A DNA stretch of 10,139 bases. It comes from Fen-999 sp964530115. Lineage in GTDB: Bacteria; Pseudomonadota; Gammaproteobacteria; Burkholderiales; Rhodocyclaceae. The stretch lies in assembly GCA_964530115.1 (NCBI GenBank), contig CAZGYD010000066.1:1-10139 (forward strand). Direction: 5' to 3'. The position numbers and the translations under genes were made by a program. Positions 7,590 to 10,139 of this stretch are shown piece after piece (the first letter of the stretch is position 1; every line of letters begins with the position of its first letter). The notes below the pieces were generated by a model. It had not been told where the DNA came from. It did no database searches and saw nothing but the letters and a program-made list of their open reading frames with translations.

Positions 7590-9535
7590 GTACCTGTCTC
7601 GATCTTCCCCCTTTGCAGCGGGCCGCGGGAACGGTGCGTCTGCCCGGCTCGAAGAGCATCTCCAACCGCATGCTGCTGCTCGCGTCGCTCGCCGAGGGAA
7701 CGACGGAGATCCATGACCTGCTCGATTCGGACGACACCCGCGTGATGCTGACGGCGCTCGCTGCGCTCGGCGTCGGCCTGGAGAAACGGGGCGACAGGAT
7801 CTGGCGGGTGCGCGGTTGCGGCGGGCCTTTCCCGGTCGAGCAGGGGGACCTCTTTCTCGGCAACGCAGGCACGGCGTTCCGGCCGCTGACCGCGGCGCTC
7901 GCCGTCTCCGGCGGACATTACCGGCTTTCGGGCGTGCCGCGCATGCACGAGCGACCGATCGGCGACCTCGTCGACGGTCTCCGGCAGATCGGCGGCAACG
8001 TGCGCTATCTGGGCAGCGAGGGTTTCCCGCCGCTCGAGATCCTCCCGGCCACCATTCGCATCGACGATCCCGTCCGGCTGCGCGGCGACGTCTCGTCGCA
8101 GTTCCTGACCGCGCTCTTGATGGCGCTGCCGCTCGTCGGCCGGACGGCGACGATCGAACTGACCACCGAACTCATCTCCAAGCCCTACATCGAGATCACG
8201 CTCAACCTGATGGCGCGCTTCGGCGTGCGCGTCGAACGGGAAGGCTGGTCGCGTTTCGTGATTCCGGCCGGTCAGCGCTACAAGAGCCCCGGGCGAGTCC
8301 ATGTCGAGGGCGACGCCTCGGGCGCCTCCTATTTCCTTGCCGCCGGCGCGATCGGCGGCGGGCCGGTGCGCGTCGAGGGCGTGGGGCGCGACAGCATCCA
8401 GGGCGACATCCGCTTCGCCGACGCGCTTGCGTCCCTTGGCGCGCGGATCGAGACGGGTGCGAACTTCATCGAGGCGCGCGGCCCCGAACGCGGCCGGCTG
8501 CGTGCCTTCGACCTCGATCTCAACCACATCCCCGATGCCGCCATGACGCTGGCGGTCGTTGCCCTTTTCGCCGACGGCCCGTGCCGGTTGCGCAACATCG
8601 GCTCCTGGCGGGTGAAGGAGACCGACCGGATATCGGCCATGGCCACGGAACTGCGCAAACTGGGCGCAACGGTGGAAGAGGGCACCGACTGGCTCGGCGT
8701 GTCACCACCGCTGAGTTTCACGGCCCATGCGGCGATCGACACCTACGACGATCACCGCATGGCCATGTGCTTCTCGCTCGCCGCCTTCGGCGGTGTTCCC
8801 GTGCGCATCAACGATCCCGGCTGTGTGGCCAAGACCTTCCCGGACTATTTCGACCGTTTCGGGCGCATCGCGGCGCCGGTCATCGCGATCGACGGCCCAT
8901 CGGCCTCCGGAAAAGGCACCGTCGCGCAACGCGTGGCGGCCCGGCTCGGCTTCCACTTCCTCGATAGCGGCGCCCTCTATCGTCTGACCGCCCTGGCGGC
9001 GAAGCGCGCCTCGGTCGCGCTCGACGACGAAGCCGCGGTAGCGGCGGTCGCCGCATCGCTGCCGGTCCGCTTCGAAGGCGCGCGCATCCTGCTCGGGGAA
9101 GACGACGTCACCGAGGCGATCCGGGCCGAGGATGTCGGCACCGGTGCCTCGAAGATCGCCGCGATGCCGGCGGTGCGCGCCGCGCTGCTCGAACGCCAGC
9201 GCGACTTCCGGCGCTTTCCTGGCCTGGTCGCGGACGGACGCGACATGGGTTCGGTCGTCTTTCCTGAAGCGCAGGTCAAGATCTTCCTGACCGCCTCCGC
9301 CGAGGCGCGCGCCGAGCGCCGATATAAACAGTTGATCGAAAAGGGAATGCCTGCTAGCATGCAGACCCTTTTGCAGGACCTGCAGGAGCGGGATGCCCGC
9401 GATGCGGCGAGAGCCGTCGCGCCGCTCCGGCAGTGCGAAGATGCCGAGCGGGTGGATACCACCTCGCTGGGCATCGAAGAAGCGGTGGCGGCCGTGCTCG
9501 AGATCATCGGGCAGCGGCTGCCTTTCATCAACTAG
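7586..9535 (+). CDS. aroA-cmk: Fused EPSP synthase / cytidylate kinase
   Basis: One 649-residue frame joins two enzymes. Residues 1 to about 428 are 3-phosphoshikimate 1-carboxyvinyltransferase (EPSP synthase), which joins phosphoenolpyruvate to shikimate 3-phosphate: LPGSKSISNRMLLL (Lys23), LFLGNAGTAFRPLTAAL (89-105), HERPIGDLVDGL, DVSSQFLTALLMA (168-180), LNHIPDAAMTLAV, WRVKETDRISAMATELRKLG and TYDDHRMAMCFSLA. The GNAGTAxRP motif is that of class I, typically glyphosate-sensitive enzymes. Residues about 431-649 are CMP/dCMP kinase: P-loop GPSASGKGTVAQ (437-448), FLDSGALYRLTALAA, the GRDMGSVVFP loop (551-560) and RRYKQL with RDARDAAR. The two domains abut with essentially no linker, and there is no start codon at the junction (around 8870-8890). 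Fusions of these enzymes are annotated in other proteobacteria; separate adjacent genes are also common. The start overlaps the tyrA stop by 4 bases (ATGA) without a clear ribosome-binding site, pointing to translational coupling. Confidence 0.96.
   Translation: MSTCLDLPPLQRAAGTVRLPGSKSISNRMLLLASLAEGTTEIHDLLDSDDTRVMLTALAALGVGLEKRGDRIWRVRGCGGPFPVEQGDLFLGNAGTAFRPLTAALAVSGGHYRLSGVPRMHERPIGDLVDGLRQIGGNVRYLGSEGFPPLEILPATIRIDDPVRLRGDVSSQFLTALLMALPLVGRTATIELTTELISKPYIEITLNLMARFGVRVEREGWSRFVIPAGQRYKSPGRVHVEGDASGASYFLAAGAIGGGPVRVEGVGRDSIQGDIRFADALASLGARIETGANFIEARGPERGRLRAFDLDLNHIPDAAMTLAVVALFADGPCRLRNIGSWRVKETDRISAMATELRKLGATVEEGTDWLGVSPPLSFTAHAAIDTYDDHRMAMCFSLAAFGGVPVRINDPGCVAKTFPDYFDRFGRIAAPVIAIDGPSASGKGTVAQRVAARLGFHFLDSGALYRLTALAAKRASVALDDEAAVAAVAASLPVRFEGARILLGEDDVTEAIRAEDVGTGASKIAAMPAVRAALLERQRDFRRFPGLVADGRDMGSVVFPEAQVKIFLTASAEARAERRYKQLIEKGMPASMQTLLQDLQERDARDAARAVAPLRQCEDAERVDTTSLGIEEAVAAVLEIIGQRLPFIN
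9332..9360 (+). promoter_or_regulatory. Possible sigma-70 promoter for rpsA, inside cmk
   Basis: TTGATC (9332-9337) and TAGCAT (9355-9360) are each 4/6 matches to the -35 and -10 hexamers and lie 17 bases apart, about 210 bases before rpsA. They fall in a local dip in GC (16 of 40 bases over 9321-9360) within otherwise GC-rich DNA. In E. coli the rpsA promoters also lie inside cmk. The same bases encode a conserved Lys-rich stretch of Cmk (RRYKQLIEKG), which could explain the dip, so this is a weak call. A TATAAA at 9323-9328 is an alternative -10 without a matching -35. Confidence 0.3.
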
Positions 9536-9536
9536 C

Positions 9537-9556
9537 CCGTCGGTTTCGACGGTTTT
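9537..9556 (+). terminator. Hairpin plus T run between aroA-cmk and rpsA
   Basis: CCGTCG (9537-9542) and CGACGG (9547-9552) form a perfect 6-base stem around the loop GTTT, followed at once by TTTT (9553-9556). It starts 2 bases after the aroA-cmk stop and fills most of the 32-base gap to rpsA. The form fits a short intrinsic terminator, or an attenuator that lets part of the transcription pass. The stem is short and the T run only four, so full termination is doubtful. It could instead be a 5' UTR structure regulating rpsA translation, as it ends 11 bases before the ATG. Confidence 0.5.
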
Positions 9557-9558
9557 CT

Positions 9559-9563
9559 GGAAA
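9559..9563 (+). promoter_or_regulatory. Weak ribosome-binding site of rpsA
   Basis: GGAAA, only 4 bases before the ATG at 9568, is the sole purine run in the spacer. No canonical AGGAG is present. In E. coli, rpsA also lacks a strong Shine-Dalgarno and relies on leader structure and autoregulation by S1; a similar arrangement is possible here (inference). Confidence 0.35.
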
Positions 9564-9567
9564 CTCT

Positions 9568-10139
9568 ATGTCAGCCACCAACACCGCCGTGAGTCCCGAA
9601 GAATCCTTCGCCGCCCTGTTCGCGGAAAGCCTCCAGCGCCAGGAGATGCGCGCCGGGGAAGTCATCACGGCCGAAATCGTCCGCGTCGACCAGAACTTCG
9701 TGGTCGTCAACGCGGGCCTGAAGTCCGAGTCTTACATCCCCGCCGATGAATTCAAGAACGATCGCGGCGAGATCGAAGTCAAGCCCGGCGACTTCGTCCA
9801 GGTCGCGATCGAGATGCTCGAGGACGGCTACGGCGAGACCCGCCTGTCCCGCGAAAAGGCCAAGCGGATCGCCGCCTGGAACGATCTGGAACGCGCGCTC
9901 AACGAGAACACTCTCGTCAAGGGCGTGATCACCGGCAAGGTCAAGGGCGGCCTGACCGTCATGACCAACGGCATCCGCGCCTTCCTGCCCGGTTCGCTCG
10001 TCGATACCCGGCCGGTCAAGGACACCACCCCCTACGAGGGCAAGGAATTCGAGTTCAAGGTCATCAAGCTCGACCGCAAGCGCAACAACGTCGTGCTCTC
10101 GCGACGCGCCGTCATCGAGGCGAGCATGGGCGAGGAGCG
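9568..10139 (+). CDS. rpsA: 30S ribosomal protein S1, 3'-truncated by the window edge
   Basis: S1 is the large RNA-binding protein of the small ribosomal subunit that recruits and unfolds mRNA leaders at initiation. About 190 codons are visible, out of roughly 550-570 in proteobacterial S1, with the frame open to the window edge. The N-terminus (MSATNTAVSPEESFAALF, then ESLQRQEMRAGEVI) is the ribosome-binding part. The first S1/OB repeat follows (about residues 31-98: AEIVRVDQNFVVVNAGLKSE to LSREKAKR), then a second, non-canonical repeat containing VKGVITGKVKGGLTVMTNG, RAFLPGSLVDTRPVKDTTPY and VIKLDRKRNNVVLSRRAV. This matches betaproteobacterial S1 closely from memory. The start is the first ATG after the hairpin and gives the expected N-terminus. 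Its place after cmk is the usual proteobacterial order; ihfB often follows, outside the window. Confidence 0.97.
   Translation, partial: MSATNTAVSPEESFAALFAESLQRQEMRAGEVITAEIVRVDQNFVVVNAGLKSESYIPADEFKNDRGEIEVKPGDFVQVAIEMLEDGYGETRLSREKAKRIAAWNDLERALNENTLVKGVITGKVKGGLTVMTNGIRAFLPGSLVDTRPVKDTTPYEGKEFEFKVIKLDRKRNNVVLSRRAVIEASMGEE

Noticed and set aside
7466..8527. Minus-strand frame (353 residues) opposite tyrA/aroA
   Set aside because: Antisense to confident genes, with shadow-like composition and no domain.
7816..8967. Alternate plus-strand frame (383 residues) within aroA
   Set aside because: Arg/Ala/Pro-rich shadow frame of aroA-cmk without any motif.

Overview
The window is one uninterrupted plus-strand gene cluster from a GC-rich proteobacterium, most likely a betaproteobacterium. 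The order gyrA - serC - serA - pheA - hisC - tyrA - aroA::cmk - rpsA is the 'aromatic supraoperon' known from beta- and some gammaproteobacteria, and the GyrA and ribosomal S1 sequences read as betaproteobacterial. That assignment rests on remembered family sequences, not on a search. The order or genus cannot be fixed from the sequence alone.

Layout. Bases 1-2217 are the 3' part of gyrA (DNA gyrase subunit A); the first ~140 residues, including the catalytic tyrosine, lie upstream, and the first ~110 bases look corrupted. serC (2223-3305) and a serA-type phosphoglycerate dehydrogenase (3310-4494) follow with gaps of 5 and 4 bases. Then come pheA (4499-5593, chorismate mutase/prephenate dehydratase), hisC (5590-6678, aminotransferase), tyrA (6678-7589, prephenate/arogenate dehydrogenase) and aroA-cmk (7586-9535, EPSP synthase fused to cytidylate kinase), joined by 1- or 4-base overlaps. 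After a 32-base spacer holding a hairpin with a T run, rpsA (ribosomal protein S1) starts at 9568 and runs off the right edge. No gene-free stretch exceeds 32 bases, and there are no RNA genes, mobile elements or CRISPR arrays.

How the genes work together. SerA and SerC take 3-phosphoglycerate to phosphoserine. AroA makes EPSP, one step before chorismate. PheA converts chorismate through prephenate to phenylpyruvate, TyrA turns prephenate (or arogenate) toward tyrosine, and HisC probably supplies aromatic transamination as well as or instead of histidinol-phosphate transamination. Cmk (CMP recycling), GyrA and S1 link the cluster to nucleotide metabolism, DNA topology and translation, which suggests growth-linked expression.

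This is mainly a conserved housekeeping region and I do not see a new system. The points worth checking are: a ~40-base in-frame insertion with foreign-looking codons in the nucleotide-binding domain of tyrA; a serA gene inside the supraoperon whose usual catalytic Glu appears to be Ser; the aroA-cmk fusion with no internal start; the hairpin/T-run directly before rpsA with a possible promoter upstream inside cmk; and the poor-quality 5' end of gyrA.
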